From: Bacteroidota bacterium
Lineage (GTDB): Bacteria; Bacteroidota; Bacteroidia; Chitinophagales; Chitinophagaceae
Assembly: GCA_023415275.1 (NCBI GenBank)
Contig: JAEZLJ010000096.1
Location: 1 to 58,359 of the forward strand
DNA length: 58,359 nucleotides
Reading direction: 5' to 3'
A model generated the notes under the pieces. It searched no databases. It was not told the origin of the DNA and saw only the letters and a program-made list of their open reading frames with translations. Below are positions 17,080-24,897 of this stretch, piece after piece. The first letter of the stretch is position 1. Each line of letters opens with the position of its first letter. The position numbers and the translations under genes are program-made.

Positions 17080-17382
17080 ATGAAAAATGTAATATCCTAC
17101 CTGCTTAGCCTTCTTGTGCTGGCATGCCTGCTACAGGCCTGCCAAAAGCAACAACATGAAGAAATACATCGCTGCCAATCCATCGCCTATGTGATAGATA
17201 AAAAAGATGTTTGGGGCAATTTGCTAGCTACCGATACCAGTATTTGCTGGCCACAGGTGTGTGGAGAAGAGTTGGCCCGCTTCCAGGCCATGGATAAAGA
17301 AGCAAAGCCTATCTGTGGACAGCCGGGTGCTTATATGCGTTTAGTCATCTGGTCCGCATCTTCTACCATCAAACGGCAATAA
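17080..17382 (+). CDS. Small lipoprotein of unknown function
   Basis: The start at 17080 gives a lipoprotein signal (S-L-L-V-L-A-C-L-L-Q-A-C-Q-K-Q) with Cys after L-Q-A. The mature part of about 80 residues has four further Cys, which could form two disulfides in the periplasm. No family is recognised. A terminator follows at 17428. Confidence 0.65.
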   Translation: MKNVISYLLSLLVLACLLQACQKQQHEEIHRCQSIAYVIDKKDVWGNLLATDTSICWPQVCGEELARFQAMDKEAKPICGQPGAYMRLVIWSASSTIKRQ

Positions 17383-17427
17383 AAGTTCTAATTAGACGAC
17401 GAATAATGTGAGCGGTAGCAAAAAATT

Positions 17428-17460
17428 AAAAGCTCCGGCCTTTGCAGGTCCGGAGCTTTT
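17428..17460 (+). terminator. Rho-independent terminator
   Basis: AAAAGCTCCGG and CCGGAGCTTTT form a perfect 11-bp stem around an 11-nt loop. It lies 45 bp after the lipoprotein gene. Confidence 0.8.
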
Positions 17461-17668
17461 ACCAAATCGAATGCGTTAAAATGAATGGTTATCCAGTACG
17501 GGTTGTAGGAATGAACATTCCACAACGGGTAGCTTCATTTCGAGTACATAATTAGCTATAAACGACTGCACTTCCTATAAGTACATACTCTTAAATATTA
17601 TAATAATATAAAAGCCAGTAGAAAAGCTTTGGGATAATGAATTGACGTCAGCAGGGTCAAATAATGGA

Positions 17669-17926
17669 CTATCCAAATGAGCATTCATCCGTATGTGCTG
17701 CTATGGCCCTGAAAATGGCAGGTCCGGCATCCAGAATCCATTGGGGTGCTGGTAACACAACGTACCAATCGCCTTCATACCTGTCTTTTACTTCAAAGGA
17801 GGTAAGTACTCCCCGTAGATCCAAAACATTTACGAAATATTTCACCCCTTCAGGGGTAACCACTTTATTGAATTGAAAGTAAAATTCTTTGGCATCTACA
17901 ACAATCCTGGTATGAAAGCTGGCCAT
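17669..17926 (-). CDS. Hypothetical protein, 85 aa
   Basis: I do not recognise a named family. It is a compact soluble protein with alternating hydrophobic beta-like segments (F-Y-F-Q-F-N-K-V-V, K-Y-F-V-N-V-L-D-L) and P-A-P-Q-W-I near the C-terminus. The pattern resembles short Chitinophagaceae proteins I have seen, without known role. An open frame on the opposite strand covers the same bases but has poor composition. Confidence 0.55.
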   Translation of the reverse strand: MASFHTRIVVDAKEFYFQFNKVVTPEGVKYFVNVLDLRGVLTSFEVKDRYEGDWYVVLPAPQWILDAGPAIFRAIAAHTDECSFG

Positions 17927-18441
17927 AATGGTTATATGTACATGTTTAAGAATAAGCAGTTAATATAAAGGTGGCGAAATTAGGGTAATGTCCATAGGAT
18001 TTGCTAATGAATGCCATGAAAGATCCCTTAGTAAACTTACTGTTAACCTGCAAGGGCAACCGAAAACTTCCTGATGTATTTTATGTAATCCGCCAGCAGT
18101 ATCCATGTGCTGGCAAATAAGCAGTAACAATACGCCGCCGAGGAAATGTATTTAAGTGAAACCAGGAAGCGTGCACCAATTTTTAATAAAAAACCATTAG
18201 CCAGGGCTCTGTTCAATAGGATTATTGGCCTTCTATAAGCGTTAATGACAATTATTTAAAAACCACGATCTGTATATTCTATAGATCCAGGGGTAAAGTT
18301 CTATTTTAAAATTTATTATGTGTTTATATCAAGGACGCCTGGTGTAATGATTGTAAAGTGAATTATCATCTAATAATTATTCAAATAATTGCGGCGGAAA
18401 AAGGAACTTTTCACTTGTAAGACCTTTTGCGTTATAATTGG
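17927..18441. other. Intergenic region without recognised content
   Basis: About 515 bp of AT-rich DNA. I see no gene, strong hairpin or repeat beyond the likely promoter of the gene starting at 17926. Confidence 0.4.
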
Positions 18442-18633
18442 TTAATATGCTTCTTTAGTTTCTTCTACAATAACAGCTTGAAAACCTGCTATTGCTAATG
18501 CTGTTTCAGCCTCAGTAAAATGGGCAGTAAGGGTAACTTGCTTTTTATTGGTATATATATCCTTGGGATATACCGTTAATTCAAAATCTATTAGTTCAAT
18601 TATGGTAGGAAATTGTAATGTAGTTCTTTTCAT
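18442..18633 (-). CDS. Small hypothetical protein, 63 aa
   Basis: The start at 18633 (M-K-R-T-T-L-Q-F-P-T-I-I-E-L) is preferred. An in-frame ATG 84 bp upstream would add an unlikely hydrophobic leader. The segment H-F-T-E-A-E-T-A-L-A-I-A-G-F-Q-A suggests one helix between beta strands. No function is known. Confidence 0.5.
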   Translation of the reverse strand: MKRTTLQFPTIIELIDFELTVYPKDIYTNKKQVTLTAHFTEAETALAIAGFQAVIVEETKEAY

Positions 18634-18783
18634 ATGGTGGGTGTATGTGCGAATGATGATAAGCAAAATGTAAGCCAACAAGGATGATAGATAATTGAAT
18701 AAAATTTTAAAAGTCATCTAACTATCAGAGCAACAATATATTCGAATAAACTTGAAGGGCCGTATTGTACTTCCTTTATAATT

Positions 18784-18807
18784 GAAACCCCTGTAAACAG
18801 GGGTTTC
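18784..18807 (-). terminator. Hairpin terminator after the 18845-19294 gene
   Basis: GAAACCCCTG and CAGGGGTTTC form a perfect 10-bp stem around a 4-nt loop, with an AT-rich exit on the minus strand. It lies 37 bp beyond the stop at 18845. Confidence 0.7.
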
Positions 18808-18844
18808 CAGAAACACTACAATTGACGGCAAATTTGAATACCGC

Positions 18845-19294
18845 TTATTCTTCACGGTCAAACTGCTGGTGCAGCTCCAGTATGAACCGGTAAAAGGGCA
18901 GGTTGGAACCCTTAGGATCTTCTTTGAGGTAGCTCTCTGCCTTCATGGATTCCAGTTCAAAATCTATATACTCGTCTGTCACATAGTTATAGCCTTGTAC
19001 CACCTCCCAGAGGTAACTGGCCAGCTGGTCAAAGTCCTTGGGAAAGATGACGAGGGTAAATTCACCTGATTCATAAGGGTCGGGGCAGGTGTAGAATACT
19101 TCGTGCGTGAGCGGGGTGAGTGAATGGAGCACGTAGAGCAGCCGGTAATAGTCAGAGAGGCAGGTTTCGCCTTCATCCAGGCTGCTGTCCTTGGGGAGGC
19201 ATACCACCACCGATTCGGTGCGGTCAAGGTTGAGAAATTCAAGGAAGCTTGCCCTGTCGTAGTCAAAGAATTCTGTAATTCTGATTTGTTTCAT
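18845..19294 (-). CDS. Hypothetical acidic protein, 149 aa (paralog of 51826-52308)
   Basis: No named family is recognised. It is soluble and rich in Asp, Glu and Tyr. The pattern I-T-E-F-F-D-Y-D-R-A-S-F-L-E-F-L-N-L-D then V-V-V-C-L-P-K aligns with I-S-Q-F-K-G-Y-S-K-E-D-I-L-E-Y-L-Q-L-E then L-L-I-V-L-D-K of the gene at 51826. Both also share a G-(E/K)-F-(T/S)-x(3)-(F/Y)-P block followed by a L-A-x-L-type helix. It follows the small gene at 19506 by 11 bp and is probably co-transcribed with it. Confidence 0.65.
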   Translation of the reverse strand: MKQIRITEFFDYDRASFLEFLNLDRTESVVVCLPKDSSLDEGETCLSDYYRLLYVLHSLTPLTHEVFYTCPDPYESGEFTLVIFPKDFDQLASYLWEVVQGYNYVTDEYIDFELESMKAESYLKEDPKGSNLPFYRFILELHQQFDREE

Positions 19295-19305
19295 TGTTAT
19301 GGATT

Positions 19306-19506
19306 TTATTTAAGAAAAATGGTGACGTGTTCGGGTTGGAGGCCGGTGAAGTGGCAGAACTCATGTAGGGTGATGAATTCATTTCTTTTTTTTCGAAGTT
19401 TTTTGCGGATGAGGGTCAGCAGCTTGCGGGCTGTGCGCTCCCTGCGGCCGGTGATGTTCATCACATCTTTGGGATAGATAACTATCCGGTTGGGTATGGG
19501 TTTCAT
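19306..19506 (-). CDS. Small basic, possibly DNA-binding protein, 66 aa
   Basis: The start at 19506 (M-K-P-I-P-N-R-I-V-I-Y-P-K-D) is chosen over a start 21 bp upstream. The sequence D-V-M-N-I-T-G-R-R-E-R-T-A-R-K-L-L reads like a helix-turn-helix of the excisionase or MerR-like kind. A basic linker (K-K-L-R-K-K-R-N) and F-C-H-F-T-G-L-Q-P-E-H-V follow. This kind of short protein recurs in Chitinophagaceae. The target is unknown. It is the first gene of the pair with 18845. Confidence 0.6.
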   Translation of the reverse strand: MKPIPNRIVIYPKDVMNITGRRERTARKLLTLIRKKLRKKRNEFITLHEFCHFTGLQPEHVTIFLK

Positions 19507-19608
19507 AAGAGTCGGAATTGGTGTCACAAAGATGGCAGGTCACAACAGGGTAGCGCAATCCTGTTTCCAGGGAAGTTTTGACGAGAAATGATATATAGTA
19601 AAAGGAAA

Positions 19609-19636
19609 TAAAAAACCCCGGAAACGGGGTTGTTTA
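19609..19636 (-). terminator. Strong hairpin with T-tract on the minus strand, between divergent genes
   Basis: CCCCG/CGGGG with loop GAAA. On the minus strand it is followed by TTTTTTATTT, so it would stop leftward transcription. No minus-strand gene lies to its right, so it may end an antisense transcript of the 19679-22440 genes or shield the 19506 promoter. Confidence 0.6.
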
Positions 19637-19678
19637 TGCTACTACGGCTTAAGAATTTGCAGCATAAATTTTTACACT

Positions 19679-20038
19679 ATGAATCATTTTATTAGTTTGG
19701 CAACGGCTGCGGAGATGACCCGTACATTCCGTGCCAACCGTGAATCAATTTTACAGCCTGCCTACCAGGGGCTGAACCTTTTACCTATTTGCGAAACATT
19801 TGACAGGGAGGCGATTGACCAGTTGCTGGTACAGGATGGCTGCAGCGGGGTGCGCATCTATTATGGCATGGATGAAAACATGCTCCTACATGCGGTAGTG
19901 GTGGGTGTTGATGCCGATGGGGAGGATATGGTAAACAATAGCGTTTCGGCAAGCCTGGCGGCAGATGATGATGTGATTCTGGAAAATGGTGGCCGTTGCC
20001 CGGATATTTGCCCGGGTGGGTCGCCTTTAAACACGTAA
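19679..20038 (+). CDS. Hypothetical protein with C-terminal Cys-Pro motif, 119 aa
   Basis: This soluble protein starts I-S-L-A-T-A-A-E-M-T-R-T-F-R, has F-D-R-E-A-I-D-Q-L-L around 42-51 and a beta stretch L-H-A-V-V-V-G-V-D, and ends C-P-D-I-C-P-G. Proteins with this layout, including the terminal Cys-x-x-x-Cys, recur in Chitinophagaceae, without known function. The two Cys could bind a metal or form a disulfide. It is probably co-transcribed with the membrane protein at 20045 (6-bp gap). Confidence 0.65.
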   Translation: MNHFISLATAAEMTRTFRANRESILQPAYQGLNLLPICETFDREAIDQLLVQDGCSGVRIYYGMDENMLLHAVVVGVDADGEDMVNNSVSASLAADDDVILENGGRCPDICPGGSPLNT

Positions 20039-20044
20039 GCTGCT

Positions 20045-20698
20045 ATGAATTTTATTGTAAACAGCTTTTTAAGCTTATCGATTTCAATTGGCGCCATAAT
20101 AGGCTGGGTGCGTTTCAGGAAAACCTCCCCGGCCTATTGGCCATTTCTGTGGCTGATGTGGACAGGACTGTATTACGAGTTGTTGGGGATTGCCGTTATG
20201 CAGGCAGGTTATTATAATGCTATTGGTTATAATACCTATGCCCTGGTGGAGTCATTGCTCCTGGGACTGCAGTTTTGGAGATGGCGGCTTTTTGGAAAGA
20301 TACGTGCCCGTTACTTTGCCTTGCAGTCGCTGTTTATTACAGGTTGGATAGTAGATAATTTCATGATTGCACCCATCCATGTGTTCAGCTCTTACTTTAC
20401 CATTGGTCGTTCCATTGTTATTGTGTTACTCAGTGTGGGCATGCTGTATCTTTTATTCGAAAAGCCCGTAGCCTCTTTAGTCAGGCATCCTGTGTTCCTG
20501 ATCTGTATAGGGTTGGTGGTGTTATTCACTTATACAGCTATTGTGGAAGGGTTTTTAATTTTTGGCGCCGGGTTGAGTAAATTATTCAGGGTGCGGATAT
20601 TCTTCATCCTGGCCTGCATCAATTTCATCACCAATATCATTTTTGCTTTTGCCATTTTATGGATGCCTATCAAGCGTCGATATTTACTGCAGTACTAA
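20045..20698 (+). CDS. Seven-helix integral membrane protein, partner of the kinase
   Basis: Hydrophobicity suggests about seven membrane helices in 217 aa with almost no soluble part. No family name is recognised. The gene overlaps the start of the kinase gene by 40 nt, and the kinase itself has only one membrane helix and no sensor domain. It may therefore be the sensing subunit of that kinase. This is inference from position. Confidence 0.7.
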   Translation: MNFIVNSFLSLSISIGAIIGWVRFRKTSPAYWPFLWLMWTGLYYELLGIAVMQAGYYNAIGYNTYALVESLLLGLQFWRWRLFGKIRARYFALQSLFITGWIVDNFMIAPIHVFSSYFTIGRSIVIVLLSVGMLYLLFEKPVASLVRHPVFLICIGLVVLFTYTAIVEGFLIFGAGLSKLFRVRIFFILACINFITNIIFAFAILWMPIKRRYLLQY

Positions 20699-21399
20699 TT
20701 GCCAGCGTGGCCTTTGCCATTGCCTTGTTTTCTCTTGCGCTCATGATTGTGCAGCAGCAAAGAAGGAATTACCGGCGACAGCTTGGTTATTTTTTAAAGG
20801 AAGCAGAATTAAAAGAGCACGAGCAAAACCGCATTGCCCATGACCTCCATGATGAGCTGGGACCCACCCTTTCACTGACACGGATGCAATTACAGGCACT
20901 AAGAGATCTCGATACAGAAGCACAGGCCAAAATAGAAAAAGCCTGTGCACAAATTGACCATGTAGGAGAGCGGCTGGGCGGGATAGCCCGTAACCTTACA
21001 CCGAGAGTTCTGATGGATAATGGCTTACCGGAGGCCTTGCGACGTTTTTTTGATCAGTATCATAAACAGCAAACCATATTTATACTTTTCGATTACCAGG
21101 TGGAGCGCAGCATCCCACAGGAGATGGCCATACAGATCTACCGGATGCTGCAGGAGATGGTGCATAATACGGTGAAATATGCGGAGGCCCGTTATATCAG
21201 CATCACCATCATGGAAAAGGAAGAAAGATTGCTGATAGATTGCCGGGATAACGGGAAGGGTTTTGAATTGGGCCCTTCAAAGGGCATGGGTATTAATAAC
21301 ATTCATACCAGAACCTCTCTGCTTGGTGGCCTAGTGGATCTGCAATCGAAAATAGGCGAAGGCACGCATTATTTTATTGAATTACCATTTCATCAATGA
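20659..21399 (+). CDS. Sensor histidine kinase, NarL/DesK type
   Basis: One N-terminal membrane helix (about 8-31) is followed by a HisKA_3 dimerisation domain with phospho-accepting H61 in R-I-A-H-D-L-H-D-E-L-G. The ATPase domain has N in M-V-H-N-T-V-K-Y and glycine boxes D-N-G-K-G-F and G-M-G-I-N-N. It has no periplasmic sensing domain. The response-regulator gene starts 2 nt after its stop, so the pair is a cognate two-component system. Confidence 0.92.
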   Translation: MDAYQASIFTAVLIASVAFAIALFSLALMIVQQQRRNYRRQLGYFLKEAELKEHEQNRIAHDLHDELGPTLSLTRMQLQALRDLDTEAQAKIEKACAQIDHVGERLGGIARNLTPRVLMDNGLPEALRRFFDQYHKQQTIFILFDYQVERSIPQEMAIQIYRMLQEMVHNTVKYAEARYISITIMEKEERLLIDCRDNGKGFELGPSKGMGINNIHTRTSLLGGLVDLQSKIGEGTHYFIELPFHQ

Positions 21400-21400
21400 T

Positions 21401-22057
21401 ATGAAGGCACCCATTGTTACCGTACTGGCAGATGACCTGCCATTGTTTTTAGAAGGACTGAATGAGTTATTGCAAAAGGAGTCTGTGTTGCACATTGCCG
21501 GCAAGGCGCGTAATGGGCAGGAGCTGGTGCATATGGTGGAAGTGTTGCGACCCGAGGTAGTGATCACCGATATCCAGATGCCTGTGCTCAACGGCATTGA
21601 GGCTACAGCGGAGATCAGCCGGCGTTTTCCCGAAGTGGGAGTAATTGGGCTCACGATGTATGAGGAGGGTCAACTGATTATTGAAGCCCTGGAAGCCGGT
21701 GCCAGGGGCTACCTTTTGAAAAGTTCAACGGTGGAAGAGATCCTGGAGGCTGTGCAGGCCGTCAGCCGGGGGCAGTGCTATTTTAGCAACAGTACTTCAC
21801 TGGCCCTGTCCAAACAAATTGCGTTGAGCAAGGCCGCCGCCCTGAAAAGACAGGATATGGAGCAGCTTACAGACAAGGAGCTGGAGATCATATATTTCAT
21901 TTGCCAGGAATATGCCAGTAAGGAAATTGCCCCATTGACCAATTTATCCGAGCATACAGTCACCTCGTATCGAAAAAGTATCATGGAAAAAACAGGATCG
22001 CGCAACCTGGCAGGAATAGTTATCTATGCGATCAGGAATGGGATTTATAAGGTGTAG
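21401..22057 (+). CDS. LuxR/NarL-type response regulator
   Basis: The receiver has acidic residues D11 and D12, phospho-acceptor D57 in V-I-T-D-I-Q-M-P, and K in Y-L-L-K-S-S. The C-terminal HTH reads L-T-D-K-E-L-E-I-I-Y-F-I-C, then A-S-K-E-I-A and S-E-H-T-V-T-S-Y-R-K-S-I. ATG 21401 is used because TTG 21377 would overlap the kinase. It is the partner of the kinase at 20659. The targets may include the neighbouring AraC and uptake genes. Confidence 0.92.
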   Translation: MKAPIVTVLADDLPLFLEGLNELLQKESVLHIAGKARNGQELVHMVEVLRPEVVITDIQMPVLNGIEATAEISRRFPEVGVIGLTMYEEGQLIIEALEAGARGYLLKSSTVEEILEAVQAVSRGQCYFSNSTSLALSKQIALSKAAALKRQDMEQLTDKELEIIYFICQEYASKEIAPLTNLSEHTVTSYRKSIMEKTGSRNLAGIVIYAIRNGIYKV

Positions 22058-22089
22058 CCAGTTACTGCACACTTACAAGCTTCAAACAT

Positions 22090-22440
22090 ATGTTGGCCAA
22101 AATCACCATACAATTAACTGCTTACGAGCGTGCCCAAATTGAGCGGGTAAAAGCCTATATAGATGAACACTTGCAGGAGAAATTCAATGCAGAAGATATG
22201 GCTTTGCAATGGGATGTCAGTATATATAAGCTGAAAGCCGGGTTTAAGCAATTGTATGGAATGAGCTTTGCCGCCTATGTAAAAGAACAAAGGCTGGAAA
22301 AAGGGAAGGAGCTATTGATGAAAACCAATAAGATTATTTATGAGATCGCAAAGGATTGTGGTTATAAGGATGAAACAGGCTTTTACAGGGCTTTTCGTAA
22401 ATATTTCGGCCAAACGCCGGATGACTACCGCAAACAATAA
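22090..22440 (+). CDS. Stand-alone AraC-type HTH regulator
   Basis: The 116 aa hold only the double HTH of the AraC family: A-E-D-M-A-L-Q-W-D-V-S-I-Y-K-L-K-A-G-F-K, then I-Y-E-I-A-K-D-C-G-Y-K-D-E-T-G-F-Y-R-A-F-R-K-Y-F-G-Q-T-P-D-D-Y-R. No effector domain is present, as in MarA/SoxS-type proteins that are controlled by their amount. Three TGGCCAGT repeats with 21-bp period follow directly (22449-22498) and are the obvious candidate binding sites. Confidence 0.92.
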   Translation: MLAKITIQLTAYERAQIERVKAYIDEHLQEKFNAEDMALQWDVSIYKLKAGFKQLYGMSFAAYVKEQRLEKGKELLMKTNKIIYEIAKDCGYKDETGFYRAFRKYFGQTPDDYRKQ

Positions 22441-22448
22441 TTCCTTTA

Positions 22449-22498
22449 TGGCCAGTTTTACTTTGAGGTTGGCCAGTAAAAAAACCTTATTGGCCAGT
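22449..22498 (+). promoter_or_regulatory. Three TGGCCAGT direct repeats at 21-bp period, candidate AraC-family operators
   Basis: TGGCCAGT occurs at 22449, 22470 and 22491, exactly 21 bp apart, in AT-rich DNA between the AraC gene (stop 22440) and the MauE-type gene (start 22603). AraC-family proteins bind direct repeats two helical turns apart, so this is a good match by known behaviour. A T-rich stretch follows the last repeat. Confidence 0.75.
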
Positions 22499-22602
22499 TA
22501 TTTTATTTGGATTCCGGCTCATTGAATCAGGAACTTTATACAGCATAAGCAAACATCCTTGGTTGTTTATCCAGTGGTACAATCAATAACAAAACCAGCG
22601 TT

Positions 22603-23028
22603 ATGAAACGGATTGTAACCATTGACCTGATCTCTTCTTTACTCATTTTTCTTTTCGGCTATACAGCTATTTCCAAACTTCTTTCTATACATCGATTTGA
22701 GGCGGTGCTCGGGCAATCGCCCCTTATTTCATCGGGAGCTCCCCTGCTGGCCTGGCAGGTACCACTGGCAGAGTTATGTATGGTGGGGCTCCTGATTTTT
22801 CATTCTACAAGGAAGATTGGTTTATGGGCTTCACTAGTATTGTTATCACTATTTACTGTTTACCTGGGTTACATGTTATTTTTTACATCCAACATGCCTT
22901 GCAGTTGTGGCGGTGTAATCAGCTTCATGAGCTGGAAGGGACATGTATTGTTTAACCTGTTTTTTATTGGATTAACATCAGTGGGAATTCAAAGATTGCA
23001 ACAGGAGAGGTGGTTGAAAAAATATTGA
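22603..23028 (+). CDS. MauE/DoxX-like membrane protein
   Basis: Four membrane helices span the 141 aa. P-C-S-C-G-G-V around residue 100 is the Cys motif typical of the MauE-type family in Bacteroidota. MauE proteins are linked to disulfide handling in the periplasm. It lies downstream of the AraC repeats and upstream of the DUF6520 gene, in an island that also has a TlpA-like protein, so a redox role is plausible. Confidence 0.8.
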   Translation: MKRIVTIDLISSLLIFLFGYTAISKLLSIHRFEAVLGQSPLISSGAPLLAWQVPLAELCMVGLLIFHSTRKIGLWASLVLLSLFTVYLGYMLFFTSNMPCSCGGVISFMSWKGHVLFNLFFIGLTSVGIQRLQQERWLKKY

Positions 23029-23083
23029 TGCTTTGTATGAATGTTGAAGCTAGGATATAATGCAAAATATTATGTGCATAACC

Positions 23084-23109
23084 TGCATGGCTGTGGCCAC
23101 AGCCATGCA
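23084..23109. promoter_or_regulatory. Perfect 26-bp palindrome
   Basis: Two 13-bp arms, TGCATGGCTGTGG and CCACAGCCATGCA, meet with no spacer. The element lies 55 bp after the MauE stop and 64 bp before the DUF6520 start. It has no T-tract, so it is not a usual terminator. It could be an operator or an mRNA-stabilising hairpin that sets different levels for the two genes. Confidence 0.65.
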
Positions 23110-23173
23110 AGCTGGGGAAGCCGAAAACCTGTAGAAAAGAGTAGGCACTTTATTGATTTTAAAATTTTAGTTT

Positions 23174-23476
23174 ATGAAAAAGTTACAATTATCATTTCCA
23201 TTGTTAGCCTTGGTATTAGCAATTACTGCCAGCGCCTATACCTACAAACCCTTAAGCGGAAAACAATGGCATTTTACTGGTACCTCCAGCCAGATCAGGA
23301 CTGCCACAGCTTATGATACTGATTTGAGCGGTTCAGATTGCAGCTTTGGAAATTTACCCTGTATCATAGAGGTGCCCCATGTAGGGACTAACACCGATAT
23401 GCAGGACTTACAAGCTTACCTGAATAATAATTCTGAGCAGGTTATTGTTGCCAATGCTTTAGAAACCAAAAATTAA
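23174..23476 (+). CDS. DUF6520-like small exported protein
   Basis: A signal peptide (K-K-L-Q-L-S-F-P-L-L-A-L-V-L-A-I-T-A-S-A) precedes a mature part of about 80 residues with a Cys pair in C-S-F-G-N-L-P-C. Size and layout fit the DUF6520 family of small Bacteroidota proteins often found next to MauE and SusC/D genes. The function is unknown; a structural or secreted peptide whose Cys are oxidised by neighbouring proteins is possible. Confidence 0.65.
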   Translation: MKKLQLSFPLLALVLAITASAYTYKPLSGKQWHFTGTSSQIRTATAYDTDLSGSDCSFGNLPCIIEVPHVGTNTDMQDLQAYLNNNSEQVIVANALETKN

Positions 23477-23488
23477 TAATTCAATTAA

Positions 23489-23521
23489 AAAATAAAAAAG
23501 GAGGGAACCCCTCCTTTTTTA
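23489..23521. terminator. Bidirectional terminator between convergent genes
   Basis: AAAAAAGGAGGG and CCCTCCTTTTTT form a stem with A and T tracts on both sides. It serves both the DUF6520 gene (stop 23476) and the SusD gene (stop 23522). Confidence 0.85.
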
Positions 23522-24880
23522 TTAACGTGGATTTTGCTGCATCCCTGATAAGGCAATTACATCCTCTGGTAAAGCCAGGGCAAATCTTGGATCTTTTGGA
23601 GGCAAGCTTATTAACTGGCTGTTGATCTTTCTTATAAGTGAAATGCCAGCACCTTCTTCATTCAGTCTTTTGATGTCCATCCACCTAATGCCCCGCATGA
23701 GCAGTTCTTTCCTTCTTTCCTGCAAAATTATAGCGAGTGCAGAGTCAGCATTATTTACAACAAAAGGTATAAAAGTATTTTCCTTCCATCTTTTCACCAT
23801 CAGTGTATTCAGCACATCTATTGCAGGTCCTGGAAGATTTTCACGTGCATATGTTTCTGCTCTGATCAGGTAAATTTCATTAACTGAAACACCACTATAA
23901 AGGGCCGGGTTGCCTTCATAGCTTCCCCTGAAAGCATAAGATCCATTAGCATTCTTTTTAAAAAATAATGTCTTGCGCAGGTCATTCTCATTATATAATT
24001 GAAATAAGGAGGTGTCAATTTTTGCCCTGGTATTGATGATGGGAGCCGGGCTTGGGATACGGCTGTGGAAGATATCTTCAATATTGAATTGGGTAAAGGG
24101 ATAGGCGCGGCTGGTGTTAACGTGGTTATAATCTAAAAGGGTATTATATAAGGCGAGGCATGAATCTGAATAAATGCCTGCATTTTTATATTGTCTCATT
24201 GAAAGGAAAGCTCTTGCCAAGAGCCCGAAAGCTGCGGGTCTTGATGGCCTCATTTTATGTATTGGTGTAATGGGTAGCAATGCTGCTGCTTCGGAAAGGT
24301 CAGCTATCACCTGTTTATAGGTGTCAGCTACAGAAGAACGTACAGAGTGAATATTAAAATCTGTAGATAATCTCAAGGGAATGCCAGGCTCGGTATCTGC
24401 AGATGTGGTATTGTAAGCCTTGGTCCAGATAAATGCAGCATTTAAAAAGGCTTTTCCTCTAAAGAAAAGCGCCTGGCCCTTTACATTATTCCAATTCAGG
24501 ATATTTTGGGATGAGCGTTCAACTTTTTCCACTGCCTCTAATACTGTATTAGCAATGTAAACCTGTTCATACAACTGGTACCATTCATTCAGTCCGGGTG
24601 TAAAAAGATTATCTTTCTCCCAGGTATACATTCTTTTATAATTATCCGGCAAAGCCAACCAGTCAGCGTCTGTTAGGTAATAATCGTCAGAGCTTATTTC
24701 GGGAGAGGCAGGATCCACATTATTCATTTTCGGATAATAATCCATAAGGGCCTGCAGGTCGGTAAGGGAGGAAGGGACAGCCAGATTGATAGAAGGTTTG
24801 GCCTCCAGGTATTTTTTGCAACCGCTTGCAAAGCCGGTCAATAAGATACAAATTATCAGGAAGCATTTATTTGTACACAT
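23522..24880 (-). CDS. SusD/RagB family nutrient-binding lipoprotein
   Basis: The lipoprotein signal ends G-F-A-S-G-C-K-K, and the mature start Y-L-E-A-K-P-S is typical of SusD proteins. Helical TPR-like segments follow, and the C-terminal third has the usual W-M-D-I-K-R-L. It forms the lid of the TonB-dependent transporter encoded just upstream (17-bp gap). At 452 aa it is near the family norm. The substrate cannot be read from the sequence. No glycan-degrading enzyme is nearby, and the redox neighbours argue for a peptide or other non-glycan substrate. Confidence 0.92.
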   Translation of the reverse strand: MCTNKCFLIICILLTGFASGCKKYLEAKPSINLAVPSSLTDLQALMDYYPKMNNVDPASPEISSDDYYLTDADWLALPDNYKRMYTWEKDNLFTPGLNEWYQLYEQVYIANTVLEAVEKVERSSQNILNWNNVKGQALFFRGKAFLNAAFIWTKAYNTTSADTEPGIPLRLSTDFNIHSVRSSVADTYKQVIADLSEAAALLPITPIHKMRPSRPAAFGLLARAFLSMRQYKNAGIYSDSCLALYNTLLDYNHVNTSRAYPFTQFNIEDIFHSRIPSPAPIINTRAKIDTSLFQLYNENDLRKTLFFKKNANGSYAFRGSYEGNPALYSGVSVNEIYLIRAETYARENLPGPAIDVLNTLMVKRWKENTFIPFVVNNADSALAIILQERRKELLMRGIRWMDIKRLNEEGAGISLIRKINSQLISLPPKDPRFALALPEDVIALSGMQQNPR

Positions 24881-24897
24881 TGGAGTTTGTTTTGATT

